A DNA stretch of 35,896 nucleotides from positions 1 to 35,896 of IMG/VR virus record IMGVR_UViG_3300032893_000187. One strand, given 5' to 3'. The notes under the pieces were generated by a model, which did no database searches, was not told where the DNA came from, and worked only from the letters and a program-made list of their open reading frames with translations. The DNA is from a virus. Position numbers and translations under genes: made by a program. This document shows, one piece after another, positions 7,369-15,583 of the stretch (positions are counted from its first letter, which is position 1; the number at the start of each line of letters is the position of its first letter).

Positions 7369-7842
7369 ATGAGACGCGGCATCCGCTACGTCCCGCAGGG
7401 CATGCAGGAATTGCCGGCGGGGTATTCCGTCCTTGGCATTCCGGTCACGCTGCGCCGCGACTCGCCGCATCACGCAAGAACAGCCGGGTTCTTCGGCATG
7501 TACTGGATCGAAGTCAACGAACACTTTTTCTATCTCCCGTTCGACGAGCAGCACGCCATCCTGCTACACGAGTGCGGGCACGTTCGGCTGCATCACTTGC
7601 TGTTTCGACTGTTGCTCCTGCCGCTCGCGTGGACGAATTGGGTCAAAACGCTTTGCTGGAAGCAGGAGTTCGACGCCGACACGTTCGCCTGCAAGCAGGG
7701 CTACGCGCGCCCGATGCTGCAATACCTTCGGCGCGCTCGCGATGACACTGCCAGCGAATATCACCCGCCGCCTTCGATGCGCCGCAAGGCGATCGAGTTC
7801 TTCATGCACAACGGAGTACCGCTATGCGAATCAAGCTGCTAA
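7369..7842 (+). CDS. M48-like zinc metallopeptidase in head operon (157 aa)
   Basis: HECGH at residues 67-71 gives the two zinc histidines and the catalytic Glu, and EFDAD at 100-104 supplies the third ligand in the E-x-x-A-D form of the M48 family. A hydrophobic stretch (LLFRLLLLPLAW, about 77-88) between them may sit in or on the membrane or pack in the core. It follows the portal by two bases (SD AGGGG) and overlaps the next structural gene by 19 bp. Its place in the head module suggests a maturation or virion protease, but no substrate is known. The catalytic residues look intact. Confidence 0.75.
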   Translation: MRRGIRYVPQGMQELPAGYSVLGIPVTLRRDSPHHARTAGFFGMYWIEVNEHFFYLPFDEQHAILLHECGHVRLHHLLFRLLLLPLAWTNWVKTLCWKQEFDADTFACKQGYARPMLQYLRRARDDTASEYHPPPSMRRKAIEFFMHNGVPLCESSC

Positions 7843-8195
7843 AGCGCTTCACGATCCGCGATTTCCTGTCGCCGCGCGCAGTTCGCGACGGCGCTACCGT
7901 TTCCGCCTACCGCCGCCCGATGGGCTACCAGCAAATCACGCTATCGACGGCGACGTTCCTGACGGTTCCGACGCTTGCGAATTCGGGGTTGGTCCCCGGC
8001 TACGTCATAATCCAGTGCATCGGCGCGGCGTCGACCGATTACGCCGCGTGGCGCGACGATGGCGTTGCACCGACCAACACCATTTCGATGCGACTGTTCA
8101 GCGGGCAGGAATTGGACTACAGCGGCGATCTGTACTCGATTCAGTTCATTCTCGGATCGGGTTCGCCAGTTTTGAATATTTCGTACTACGGATGA
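7824..8195 (+). CDS. Small virion-associated beta protein (123 aa)
   Basis: The start ATG 7824 follows GGAG. After a basic N-terminus carrying the FLSP form of the shared motif (IRDFLSPRAV, residues 11-20), the protein has the pattern GYQQITL...VIIQCIGAASTDYAAWRDDG...SMRLFSGQELDYSGDL...ISYYG. I recognise this as a common small phage structural protein found beside tail or fibre genes. Its exact role is unknown; a decoration or stabilising beta-barrel is plausible. The stop overlaps the next start (ATGA). Confidence 0.7.
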   Translation: MRIKLLKRFTIRDFLSPRAVRDGATVSAYRRPMGYQQITLSTATFLTVPTLANSGLVPGYVIIQCIGAASTDYAAWRDDGVAPTNTISMRLFSGQELDYSGDLYSIQFILGSGSPVLNISYYG

Positions 8196-9163
8196 CCACA
8201 CTCGCATTCGCCGACCGCGTACAGGAAACGACCACGACGGTCGGCACTGGCGATTACACCCTACTCGGCGCAGTCACCGGATTCCAGACGTTCAACGCAG
8301 GCATCGGCGTCGGGCCGACGTTCGACTACGCGGTAACGGACGGAACGAATTGGGAAGTCGGCCGATCGGTGCTGTCCGCGCCGACGACGCTATCGCGCAC
8401 CACAATCCTCGCTAGCAGCAACGGTGGCGCTGCGGTCAACTGGCCCGCCGGCACGAAGAACATATGGCAGGACATCAGCGCGCAGCAGGAGTTGAATGCG
8501 AATCTCCTGACCGCGACGCTGAACAATGGCACGCTGACGGCGAACGCTCCGGCATTGCAGGTTGCGCAGACGTGGAATAACGCCGCCGTTTATTTTGATG
8601 CGGTCGTGGTTAATCCGACCAATACGGCGTCGCAACTGAACGGGCCGTTCTATGGCTCTACGATGTTCGATGTTCAGGTGGGCGGCGCGTCTAAGTTTGC
8701 GGTATATCCAAACGGCATAGGCAGGTCGTCCGACCGCTCCCCCACTTATGCTGTGGAGTCGTTGGGCGGCGTTTCGTTCTTCGATACCGGGGGAACCGGT
8801 AGGCACAACGCCCAATATAGCGGGGCTACCGGGGCAACTCGTTGGGCGCTAGAGAGCGGCGGCATCTTTTGTTGGGGCGCGACCACTGCCGATGACTCGA
8901 AAGATTCGGGGATTGGCCGTGTCGCCGCAGGTGTTACCGAGGCGAATAACGGAACCAAGGGTTCGTATACAGGCAGCGCATTCGGCGCGGGTTCGCAGAT
9001 TGTTTCCCAGCTTCCTGCCGCATCAGCGACGATCAAAGGCGCTCGTTCCTGCGTGACGGATTCGACCGTGGCGGCGTCTGGCAACTTCGGCGCGATTGTT
9101 GCCGGCACTGGCACTAACTTCGTTCCCGTCTACTGTGATGGCACTAACTGGAGAATCGGCTGA
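8192..9163 (+). CDS. Fibre-like structural protein (323 aa)
   Basis: The N-terminal part (LAFADRVQETTTTVGTGDYT, then VTDGTNWEVGR and TILASSNGGAAVNW) is the standard opening domain of many phage tail and fibre proteins. The C-terminus (ARSCVTDSTVAASGNFGAIV...PVYCDGTNWRIG) is a typical terminal module of the same proteins. The central region is beta-rich and probably trimeric. Its location inside the head operon rather than next to the tailspike suggests a capsid-borne fibre or head-associated appendage. The start overlaps the preceding stop. Confidence 0.75.
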   Translation: MTTLAFADRVQETTTTVGTGDYTLLGAVTGFQTFNAGIGVGPTFDYAVTDGTNWEVGRSVLSAPTTLSRTTILASSNGGAAVNWPAGTKNIWQDISAQQELNANLLTATLNNGTLTANAPALQVAQTWNNAAVYFDAVVVNPTNTASQLNGPFYGSTMFDVQVGGASKFAVYPNGIGRSSDRSPTYAVESLGGVSFFDTGGTGRHNAQYSGATGATRWALESGGIFCWGATTADDSKDSGIGRVAAGVTEANNGTKGSYTGSAFGAGSQIVSQLPAASATIKGARSCVTDSTVAASGNFGAIVAGTGTNFVPVYCDGTNWRIG

Positions 9164-9447
9164 TGGCGAGCAAGCGCATTACGATCAATGCAAACAGCGT
9201 CGGCGGCAAGCAGGTGGCGCTCGCGGTCTACTACATGCAACTGGCGAACGACTTGCTGGTGAAAACGAAAACGCTCGCCAACGAAGTCACAGGCGACGGC
9301 GGCGTGACGACGGCGAACCTTGAAGGCTCGCCCGAGTTCGGCATCGGAACGGGCCAGGGGGCTACGTTCTACAGCGACCTGACTTCGCTCAACGCCGCGT
9401 TCACGCCTGCGCTCCTGAATATCATCGCCGACATGATCCAGCAATAG
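9163..9447 (+). CDS. Small hypothetical structural-region protein (94 aa)
   Basis: The ATG overlaps the preceding TGA by one base (TGATG), giving tight coupling. The protein begins with a beta-like stretch (KRITINANSVGGKQVALAVYYMQ) and continues as an amphipathic helix, then a Gly/Thr-rich middle and a hydrophobic C-terminal helix (LLNIIADMIQQ). No family is recognised. Its position after the fibre-like gene suggests a chaperone or minor virion part, but this is only contextual. Confidence 0.65.
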   Translation: MASKRITINANSVGGKQVALAVYYMQLANDLLVKTKTLANEVTGDGGVTTANLEGSPEFGIGTGQGATFYSDLTSLNAAFTPALLNIIADMIQQ

Positions 9448-9449
9448 CG

Positions 9450-9626
9450 ATGCTAGGCTTCAACCCGATTTCGACGTTGCCGATTTCCGCGATCCCGAGC
9501 GCGGCCCCTGGACCGCCGCCGTCGACCGGGCTTGGCTATCATTCCTGGCACGTCAAGGGTATTGGCATCAAAACCAAAATGGGTTCACACTCTCAAGTTA
9601 ACGCCGACACGGCAGACGTTCCATAA
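9450..9626 (+). CDS. Short Pro-rich hypothetical protein (58 aa)
   Basis: The ATG at 9450 lies two bases after the preceding stop. The sequence opens MLGFNPISTLPISAIPS, a pattern I have seen for short conserved phage proteins at this kind of position, then PGPPPSTG and a hydrophilic end. There is no clear ribosome-binding site, so translation probably relies on coupling. Function unknown. Confidence 0.5.
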   Translation: MLGFNPISTLPISAIPSAAPGPPPSTGLGYHSWHVKGIGIKTKMGSHSQVNADTADVP

Positions 9627-9643
9627 CCATCGGAGCGATTTCC

Positions 9644-10162
9644 ATGCAAACCCGAAACATGCTCGACACCGCATTGCAGGCAAGATCGGATGCCGTCGTG
9701 GTCGGCGCTGTCATGGCCGGTCTGTGCGCGGACGAATTGAAGCGCGTTCAGGAAGCGCGCGATGCGCTCGCCGCCGAGCAGGGGGCGGTAACGGATGCCA
9801 AGACGGCGAAGGCGATGCTCGCCGAGGCGCAGGAGAAGATGGATTCGGCTAGGGCCGCTCTCGCGCAGGCGCAGAAGGATGCGGCCGCGCTTGTCGCCAA
9901 GGCTGCGGCCGAGCGGCAGGAGGTTGCCGCGCAGAAGTCGACGCTCGATGCGCAGGCGGCGGCACTGGCCGATGCGGTCAAGTCGTTCGACGCCGCGAAG
10001 GCCGAAGCCGAGGACGACCTTGCCGCTCGCCAGCGCGACGCCGCCGCTCGCGAGGCACAGATTCAGTCCCGCATGCACGACCTTGCCGTGGGCCTGACGC
10101 AGCTTGCGACCGACCGCGCTGCACTTAATGCGCGTTTGGAAGCCCTGAAATCGCTTCCCTAA
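9644..10162 (+). CDS. Ala-rich coiled-coil protein (172 aa)
   Basis: ATG 9644 follows GGAG at a good distance. After a short globular start (MQTRNMLDTALQARSD), residues about 35-165 are a continuous Ala/Glu/Lys/Gln helix with heptad-like spacing, predicted as a long coiled coil, containing QARDALAAEQ-type repeats. Such proteins near the capsid gene are often scaffold-like or internal rods. A separate, better scaffold candidate lies directly before the capsid gene at 11596, so the role is left open. Confidence 0.7.
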   Translation: MQTRNMLDTALQARSDAVVVGAVMAGLCADELKRVQEARDALAAEQGAVTDAKTAKAMLAEAQEKMDSARAALAQAQKDAAALVAKAAAERQEVAAQKSTLDAQAAALADAVKSFDAAKAEAEDDLAARQRDAAAREAQIQSRMHDLAVGLTQLATDRAALNARLEALKSLP

Positions 10163-10242
10163 CCCCTTGTGTTGACAATGTGATTTTTCCCATCCACACT
10201 TTTGCAGCGATCCGGCCATAGCCGGCGTACAGGAGAAGCAAA
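10163..10242 (+). promoter_or_regulatory. Intergenic stretch with TTGACA and a small hairpin
   Basis: An exact TTGACA lies at 10172-10177, but 17 bases on the sequence is CACACT, a poor -10 box, so promoter activity is uncertain. CCGGC-CATA-GCCGG (10212-10225) forms a 5 bp hairpin without a T-tract. AGGAG at 10231-10235 is the ribosome-binding site for the gene at 10243. Confidence 0.25.
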
Positions 10243-11097
10243 ATGAAAGTTCGCAGCAAACTCCTTCCCGCGCACCTTCGTCGCTTCCTGTACCCGGCCA
10301 TCATCGGCCAAACCCCGCTGACGAGCCTCGCGATCCCCCCCAATATCGAAGTCGACGGCGTGATGGTTCCCGCCGGGGCGCTGTTGAGCGCCATCAATCA
10401 GGGGTTGCTCGCCTCGATCAACGAACCGCCGGGCAGTCAGTTCGTCAATTCCGCCGCCGCGTCGATCACGCTGACGACGCTGTACGGAAGCTTCATCAAG
10501 CTCACCAACGGCGGCGCGGTCACGGTCACGTTGGACTACGCCTACAACATCGTTTCGAACATCCTCAACCCGTACGTCGGCGACGTGTTCGTGTTCGAAA
10601 TCGGCACGACCGCCTCGACAACGGTCGCGACCCCGACGCTTTCCGATACGGCCGTTACCCTGGCCGGCGTGACGACCGTCACGACCGGCGGCTGGCGGCG
10701 CTATCAGGGCGCGATCACGCAACTGTCGACCACGGTCGGCATGCCGGTTTCGACCGGCACCACGTTCACGTCGATCGCACAGGTCGGCTCGACCAACGCC
10801 TTCACGGTCACACTCGGCACGAACACCCTGGTCCCGACCGTGGGGCAGGCGATCTTCATCAACGTCACGACAGGCACGCTTCCGTCCGGTTGGTATCCGA
10901 TCGTCAAGGTCACGTCGGCGACTTCGTTCGTCATCGCGACCCCGCCGGGAACGGTGTGGACGGCCACCGCCGGGACCGTGCCGGGCACCACGACCATCCC
11001 GAGTTCCGCCTACACGACGGGCCTGCCGGGCCTGTACTCGCCGCTCGTCACCATCACCGGCTTGATGGGGATGGCGGCGGGCGTGATGGTGACCTGA
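10243..11097 (+). CDS. Beta-rich structural protein, decoration or fibre-like (284 aa)
   Basis: The start is fixed by AGGAGAAG upstream. The N-terminus carries the shared motif LRRFLYPAII (residues 12-21). The body is a Thr/Val/Gly-rich beta protein with TLAGVTTVTTGGWRRYQ, which aligns with TLTGTMTVANNTRRTF in the next gene, so the two appear paralogous. The last 100 residues are an added beta domain (AFTVTLGTNTLVPTVGQ). It is a plausible capsid decoration or fibre protein; no enzymatic motif is seen. It lies just upstream of scaffold and capsid genes. Confidence 0.7.
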   Translation: MKVRSKLLPAHLRRFLYPAIIGQTPLTSLAIPPNIEVDGVMVPAGALLSAINQGLLASINEPPGSQFVNSAAASITLTTLYGSFIKLTNGGAVTVTLDYAYNIVSNILNPYVGDVFVFEIGTTASTTVATPTLSDTAVTLAGVTTVTTGGWRRYQGAITQLSTTVGMPVSTGTTFTSIAQVGSTNAFTVTLGTNTLVPTVGQAIFINVTTGTLPSGWYPIVKVTSATSFVIATPPGTVWTATAGTVPGTTTIPSSAYTTGLPGLYSPLVTITGLMGMAAGVMVT

Positions 11098-11104
11098 TCG
11101 GGGG

Positions 11105-11599
11105 ATGAACATGCTTGCACGCATCAAAGCGTTCGTTTGGCCGCGCGTCATCTTCCCCTTCCCTGCGGGCATGACGGCGGATAGGTCGTCGATGTTCGGC
11201 CTGCAAGGACTCATCAACAACGTCAATAACTACTCCGAGGCGTTCACCGCCCCGATCAACGCGGGCGCGGGCTTCACCATCGCGCCGGCACAGATCGGGC
11301 AGGGGATCATCCTCATCACGGCGGCGTCGGGCGGCTTCAACGCCACTCTGCCGACAACGGCGCAAATCCTGTCGTTCATCGGCGCGGGCAATTCCGTCCC
11401 GACCGATGGCAGCTACGCGGAACCGCTGTCGATTCAGAATGACGGTTCGGGCCAAACCTGCACCCTCGTCGCGGGCGATGCCAGCACGACGTTGACCGGC
11501 ACCATGACGGTCGCCAACAACACGCGCCGCACGTTCCTGATGACGGTCACGAGTTCGACCACGATCACGATCCGCAACACCGGGAGTTTGGCCCTATGA
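11105..11599 (+). CDS. Beta-rich structural protein, paralogue of preceding gene (164 aa)
   Basis: The start codon follows GGGGG. The N-terminal IKAFVWPRVI (residues 7-16) is another version of the shared motif. The remainder aligns in order with the gene at 10243 (a GG-x-x-x-TL strand pair, then the D-x-x-TTLTG / RR-F element) but lacks that protein's extra C-terminal domain, so it represents the minimal form. It is probably a virion surface or decoration protein. The stop overlaps the scaffold-like gene by ATGA. Confidence 0.7.
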   Translation: MNMLARIKAFVWPRVIFPFPAGMTADRSSMFGLQGLINNVNNYSEAFTAPINAGAGFTIAPAQIGQGIILITAASGGFNATLPTTAQILSFIGAGNSVPTDGSYAEPLSIQNDGSGQTCTLVAGDASTTLTGTMTVANNTRRTFLMTVTSSTTITIRNTGSLAL

Positions 11600-12357
11600 G
11601 CGACCTGCTTCGCCGTCTGTTGTCGTACCTGTTCCCCCAAGTTGGCGGCGAAGGCGATCCGCCCACGGAGCCTGCGCCCGACGACGCGGCCCCGCCCGAG
11701 GGCGACGAGCCGACGATCGACGACCTCGTTGGGGACGAGCCGGAACCGACCCCTACGCGCGAAGCAGAAACAGCGCGCGAGCGCGAGGCCCGCGAACGCG
11801 CCGAGCGCGCCGAGCGCGACTTGGCAGCGGAACGTTCGCGCCAGCAGCCCGCCGCCGCGCCTGCCCGCGCTACCGACCCGGATTTCGAGCGCGAAGAACA
11901 GCAGCTTCGTGAGGCGCAGCAGCGCGGAGCCACGGAAGCCGAAATCTATTGGCTTCGGTACAAGATCGACAACGATCGCAACACCCGCATGGCGCGGCGC
12001 GAGGCGTACATCGCCCGCGAAGAAGCCCGCGACACGCGCGACAGCGTTGCGTTCTACCGGGAAACCGAGCAGGCGGTCGTCAAGAAGTACGCCAAGCGCA
12101 TCGAGGAAGCCATCGCAGAGTCGCGCCGCCGGGGCGAGCAACCCATTCCGCGCGCCGCGCTGCTTCGGCTGTTCGTCGGCGACGACATGCTGGCAGGCAA
12201 AACGAAGAAGTCGAAACCGGCGTCGGCGGCAAGTTCCGCTGCGGCCGTACCGCGAGGCAAGATGCCCGGCGCACGTTCCGACGTGAGCGGGCGTGGCAGT
12301 GGCGGGCAGACCGAGCGCGACAAACTGCGCGCCCGGCTTGAAAATGTGAATATCTGA
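11596..12357 (+). CDS. Scaffold-like protein (253 aa)
   Basis: It lies immediately before the capsid gene, the usual scaffold position. The layout is typical: an acidic, Pro-rich N-terminal part (DEPTIDDLVGDEPEPT, about 35-55), a long Arg/Glu coiled coil (about 56-190) and a basic C-terminus (GKTKKSKP, about 200-207, then GRGSGGQTERDK) that could bind the capsid protein. The first 17 residues carry LLSYLFPQVG, the shared FLFP-like motif also found at the capsid protein's N-terminus. The scaffold role is inferred from layout and position, not from a sequence match. Confidence 0.65.
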   Translation: MSDLLRRLLSYLFPQVGGEGDPPTEPAPDDAAPPEGDEPTIDDLVGDEPEPTPTREAETAREREARERAERAERDLAAERSRQQPAAAPARATDPDFEREEQQLREAQQRGATEAEIYWLRYKIDNDRNTRMARREAYIAREEARDTRDSVAFYRETEQAVVKKYAKRIEEAIAESRRRGEQPIPRAALLRLFVGDDMLAGKTKKSKPASAASSAAAVPRGKMPGARSDVSGRGSGGQTERDKLRARLENVNI

Positions 12358-12372
12358 AACGGAGTGAAGCGC

Positions 12373-13800
12373 ATGAAACCGTCTATCATCCTCGCGAGCT
12401 TCCTGGGATTCCTCTCGGCGTTTCTGTTCCCGAGGGTGGTAAACACGTCGACCAACCCCGGCTTTCAGTCGGACGTTGAGGCGTACATCCAAGAGGAAGT
12501 CGAACCTTTGGCGCGGCGCCAGCTCGTCGCGTACCAGTTCGGGAAGCCGCTTCATCTGGATACCAATCGCGGCGTGACCTACACCGCGACGCGCTTCGAA
12601 CGTCTGCCGCTGCCATACGCGCCGTTGCAGGAAGGCGTAGCCCCGGCCGGCGAATCGGTCACGTTGTCCCAAGTCGCCGCGACCGCGCAGCAGTGGGGCG
12701 ATTCGGTGACGGTGACGGACGTTGCCAACCTGACGATCAAGCATCCGATCTTCCAGCAAGCGATTCAGCTTGTCTCGATCCAGATGCCCGAGACGCTGGA
12801 ACGCAACACGCTCAACACGCTTCTGGCCGCGAATCAGGTGAACTACGCCAACGGCCGCGCCTCGCGCGCCACCCTGGTGTCGACCGATGTCATGTCGCCG
12901 CACGAGTCCAACAAGGTCGTCGGCTCGCTCCTGACCTACGGTGCGCCGCGTTTCAACGGCGACGAGCGCGAGGACATGATGATCGAGGCGGGCGCGTACC
13001 GCGACCCGTCGAAGTCGCCGAGCATGATGCAGCACTACGTTGCGCTGATCCATCCGCTCGTCGCGCAGGACATGCGGGAAAACTCGCAAGTCAACACCGC
13101 CTGGGCGTTCTCGGACGTGAACCGGCTCTACAACAACGAGCTTGGCCCGTTCGGCGGCGTGCGCTTCTGCGAAACCAACATGATGCCGTATTGGGTCGGC
13201 AACGCGCTCGTGACGGGCACGCCAAGCACGACTGGCGGCACGCTGGCAACCTCGGCGACGTACAACATCATCGTCACCGGCTCGCCGATCCTGACGAGCG
13301 TCGAACAGCAAATCTATCAGGTCAGCGGCAACATCAGCGTCACTGGCCCGACCGGCTCGATTTCGGTGACTCTGCCGACGAAGCCGGGCTATGTGTTCAA
13401 CGTCTACATCGGCACCACGTCAAGCCCGGCGAACCTGGGCCTGTGCGCGACGGGACCGACGAGCGGCCCGCTGGCGGGACAGGCAACGCAGCTTGCATCC
13501 GGCTCGACGGCCGTCATCACCGGCATCGGCATCGCGCAGACGCCGCCGGCAGCACCCGCAACCGGCGTTACGGTGTTCCCGACGATCTTCATCGGCAATC
13601 ACAGCTACGGGCAGGTGATCCTCGAAAATCCCGAGTTCTTCTACCTGACCGGGGCAGACAAGAGCGACCGCCTGAATCAGACGCGCGTGGTCGCGTGGAA
13701 AGTGTTTTACGGTTCGATCATCCTGAATCAAGGCTTCTTGGTTCGCGTCGAGTCGTCGAGCGCCTTCACGCCGGGCTACAGCGCGGGCACGCAAGCGTAG
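12373..13800 (+). CDS. Major capsid protein, N4gp56 family (475 aa)
   Basis: Start ATG 12373 follows GGAG by eight bases. After a hydrophobic opening with the shared motif LSAFLFPRVV (residues 14-23), the protein has the N4gp56-family pattern: a long N-arm, GVTYTATRFERLPLP, VTVTDVANLTIKHPIFQ, MPYWVGNALV, and the C-terminal AWKVFYGSIILNQGFLVR (441-458). Residues about 281-397 form a Thr/Gly/Ser-rich insertion (VSGNISVTGPTGSISVTLP) that reads as an Ig-like surface domain. A strong terminator follows, as expected for the most heavily expressed gene. Confidence 0.88.
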   Translation: MKPSIILASFLGFLSAFLFPRVVNTSTNPGFQSDVEAYIQEEVEPLARRQLVAYQFGKPLHLDTNRGVTYTATRFERLPLPYAPLQEGVAPAGESVTLSQVAATAQQWGDSVTVTDVANLTIKHPIFQQAIQLVSIQMPETLERNTLNTLLAANQVNYANGRASRATLVSTDVMSPHESNKVVGSLLTYGAPRFNGDEREDMMIEAGAYRDPSKSPSMMQHYVALIHPLVAQDMRENSQVNTAWAFSDVNRLYNNELGPFGGVRFCETNMMPYWVGNALVTGTPSTTGGTLATSATYNIIVTGSPILTSVEQQIYQVSGNISVTGPTGSISVTLPTKPGYVFNVYIGTTSSPANLGLCATGPTSGPLAGQATQLASGSTAVITGIGIAQTPPAAPATGVTVFPTIFIGNHSYGQVILENPEFFYLTGADKSDRLNQTRVVAWKVFYGSIILNQGFLVRVESSSAFTPGYSAGTQA

Positions 13801-13823
13801 ACCTAGCAGTTTCACGTTCGGCG

Positions 13824-13852
13824 GGGGCGGGCCTACTAGCCCGCCCCTTTTT
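13824..13852 (+). terminator. Strong intrinsic terminator after capsid gene
   Basis: GGGGCGGGC and GCCCGCCCC form a perfect 9 bp stem around CTACTA, directly followed by five T residues. It lies 24 bases after the capsid stop and 14 bases before the next start codon, so transcription is cut between capsid and tail-joining genes. The ribosome-binding site of the next gene (GGAGG) follows immediately. Confidence 0.88.
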
Positions 13853-13866
13853 CATGGAGGAAGCAA

Positions 13867-14412
13867 ATGGCACGGCAAGACGACACGAAGGGTTCGGATC
13901 ACTTCACGCGCATCGCCTCAACCGAGAACGTCAGCACCGACGATCGGTCGAAACTGTACGAGCAGATCGCCAACCTCGAAGCGCAGTTGGCGACCGAGCG
14001 GACGAAGCGCAGCGAAGCGGAGAAGCAAGCGCTCGCGCTCGCGGAATCGGACGGCACGATCCTGCAACCCGAAGTCGAGGAACGCCCGACCGGGCGAACC
14101 GTCACCGTGCAGAAGTACCGCGAGTACGACGATCGCGGCCGGCGCATCGCGAAGCCGGAATGGGAAGATGTCGAAGTCCCGACCTACTTCTACAAGATCA
14201 ATCTCGCGCCCAACGGCGGCATGGACTTGAAGATCAACGGCATGCCGATGTATCACGGCACAGTCGTCGAGCTTGACTTGGACACGCTGCGATCGGTCAA
14301 GGAAATCGTCGCTCGCGGCTGGAAGCACGAGGCCGAAATCCGGGGCAGCAACGAAAACGCCTATCGCGGCAAGTACGGCAACACCGCGACCAACAAGCTG
14401 CGGGCGTGGTAG
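13867..14412 (+). CDS. Conserved phage protein downstream of capsid gene (181 aa)
   Basis: SD GGAGGAAG precedes ATG 13867. Residues about 25-65 are helical and charged. The core has TYFYKINLAPNGGMDLKING, YHGTVVELDLDTLRSVKEIV, then HEAEIRGSNENAYR. I recognise this pattern as a protein commonly placed directly after N4gp56-type capsid genes. Its function is not established; a head-completion or capsid-binding role is suggested by position only. Confidence 0.7.
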   Translation: MARQDDTKGSDHFTRIASTENVSTDDRSKLYEQIANLEAQLATERTKRSEAEKQALALAESDGTILQPEVEERPTGRTVTVQKYREYDDRGRRIAKPEWEDVEVPTYFYKINLAPNGGMDLKINGMPMYHGTVVELDLDTLRSVKEIVARGWKHEAEIRGSNENAYRGKYGNTATNKLRAW

Positions 14413-14414
14413 TC

Positions 14415-14822
14415 ATGAGCGAAGAAATCAACGGCAAGCGGCAGGCGCTTGGGCATTTCACCCTGACGCTGAACTTGACCGACCGGCGCGGAATTCAGGT
14501 GCAGGCGGTGCAGTATTCGGACGACACACCCGAGGAATTGAACAAGCGCCTCGATGCCTTGCAGGACGTGCTTGACCGGCAGGCGGTGCGCTTCGACATC
14601 ATCGACAAGCAGGCGCGCATCCGCAGCTTCGAAACCGGCCTGGAAGCGATGAAGGAAACGATGGAAGGCATGTCGGCAAAGCAGAAGAAGGGCATGAAAC
14701 TGACCAGTTCCGAGAAGGAACACGTCGGCAATTACTCGCGCCAAGTCGATCACGCCAAGAAGCAGATCGCTTCCCTGGAAGCCGACATCGCAGAAGCAAG
14801 GAAGAAGTACGGGATCGCATGA
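14415..14822 (+). CDS. Coiled-coil head-region protein (135 aa)
   Basis: ATG 14415 is chosen over a GTG nine bases earlier because it avoids an overlap and gives a normal N-terminus (MSEEINGKRQALGHF). After a beta-like start (TLTLNLTDRRGIQVQAV), most of the protein is helical with heptad-like Lys/Glu/Ala pattern (GLEAMKETMEGM, HAKKQIASLEADIAEARKK). Its position between capsid and adaptor suggests a head-assembly accessory protein. No defined family function. Confidence 0.65.
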   Translation: MSEEINGKRQALGHFTLTLNLTDRRGIQVQAVQYSDDTPEELNKRLDALQDVLDRQAVRFDIIDKQARIRSFETGLEAMKETMEGMSAKQKKGMKLTSSEKEHVGNYSRQVDHAKKQIASLEADIAEARKKYGIA

Positions 14823-15583
14823 ATCTTCAAGCAATCTGTTTGCTGGCAGCGCAAATCGCCAAGGGCGGGCCGGGGATGGTTAGCATCGCCGGCCAGATGC
14901 TTACGATCGTGCTGGAAGATTTGAAGTTGGTCCGCAACCTGAAAATGAACCGGATCACGACGACGTTGAGCGTGACGCCGACGCAAGCCTATGGTCCGTT
15001 CCCGCTGGAAGCGGACTATCTGCGGACGTACGACATGTACTACCCGATCCCCAACAGCGCCGTGGCCGGCGGCACGACACCGGGCGGGATCACGCAATTC
15101 CTGACGCTCATTTCGATGGAAGCGTGGGACGCTGAATTCAAAGACCCGTCGACCGCAAATTACCCGTACGAGTTCGCCACTGACACGTCGACACAGGCGC
15201 AAGTGTGGACCGGCGGCACGCCCGGCAACGGCACGATGACGAGCGCTGGCTATTTCAACATCTACCCGATGACTTCCGGCACGATCCAGTTGACGCATCG
15301 GTACATGAAGAATCAGCCCGACTATGCGACCCCGGAATCCTCTACGCTGCAACCGTGGTTCCCGCATACGATGTATCTCGTCACGGCAACGGCGGCTCAC
15401 CTGATGGGCGTTACCGGCGACGACCGCAAAGATAAATTCCACGCCGAGGCGGAGCATTTTCTTGCTCCGTATTTGATAATGGAATCCGACGAGGTTAATA
15501 CGACACATTCGGTGCGCCTAGACCCTAGACGATTTAGGTTCTCGAAAGCGCTGAAACCTGTGAAAGCTTTCCCCTTCTCATAG
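14819..15583 (+). CDS. P22 gp4-like head-tail adaptor (254 aa)
   Basis: The N-terminal helical half (AICLLAAQIAKGGPG, QMLTIVLEDLKLVRNL), followed by PLEADYLRTYDMYYP and a beta part with FNIYPMTSGTIQLTHRY and QPDYATPES, matches the gp4-type adaptor that closes the portal in P22-like phages. The C-terminal end (PWFPHTMYLVTATAAHLMG, then a charged helix) is also consistent. It lies before the tail-hub gene, as in P22-like phages. The stop converges with the minus-strand HNH gene, with a 6 bp overlap. Confidence 0.78.
   Translation: MNLQAICLLAAQIAKGGPGMVSIAGQMLTIVLEDLKLVRNLKMNRITTTLSVTPTQAYGPFPLEADYLRTYDMYYPIPNSAVAGGTTPGGITQFLTLISMEAWDAEFKDPSTANYPYEFATDTSTQAQVWTGGTPGNGTMTSAGYFNIYPMTSGTIQLTHRYMKNQPDYATPESSTLQPWFPHTMYLVTATAAHLMGVTGDDRKDKFHAEAEHFLAPYLIMESDEVNTTHSVRLDPRRFRFSKALKPVKAFPFS

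Noticed and set aside
10172-10200. TTGACA promoter before the gene at 10243
   Set aside because: The -10 position reads CACACT; too weak to call a promoter, so listed only as an uncertain site.
11434-13311. 625-codon open frame on the minus strand
   Set aside because: Antisense to the scaffold and capsid genes with Arg-rich shadow composition and no recognisable domain.
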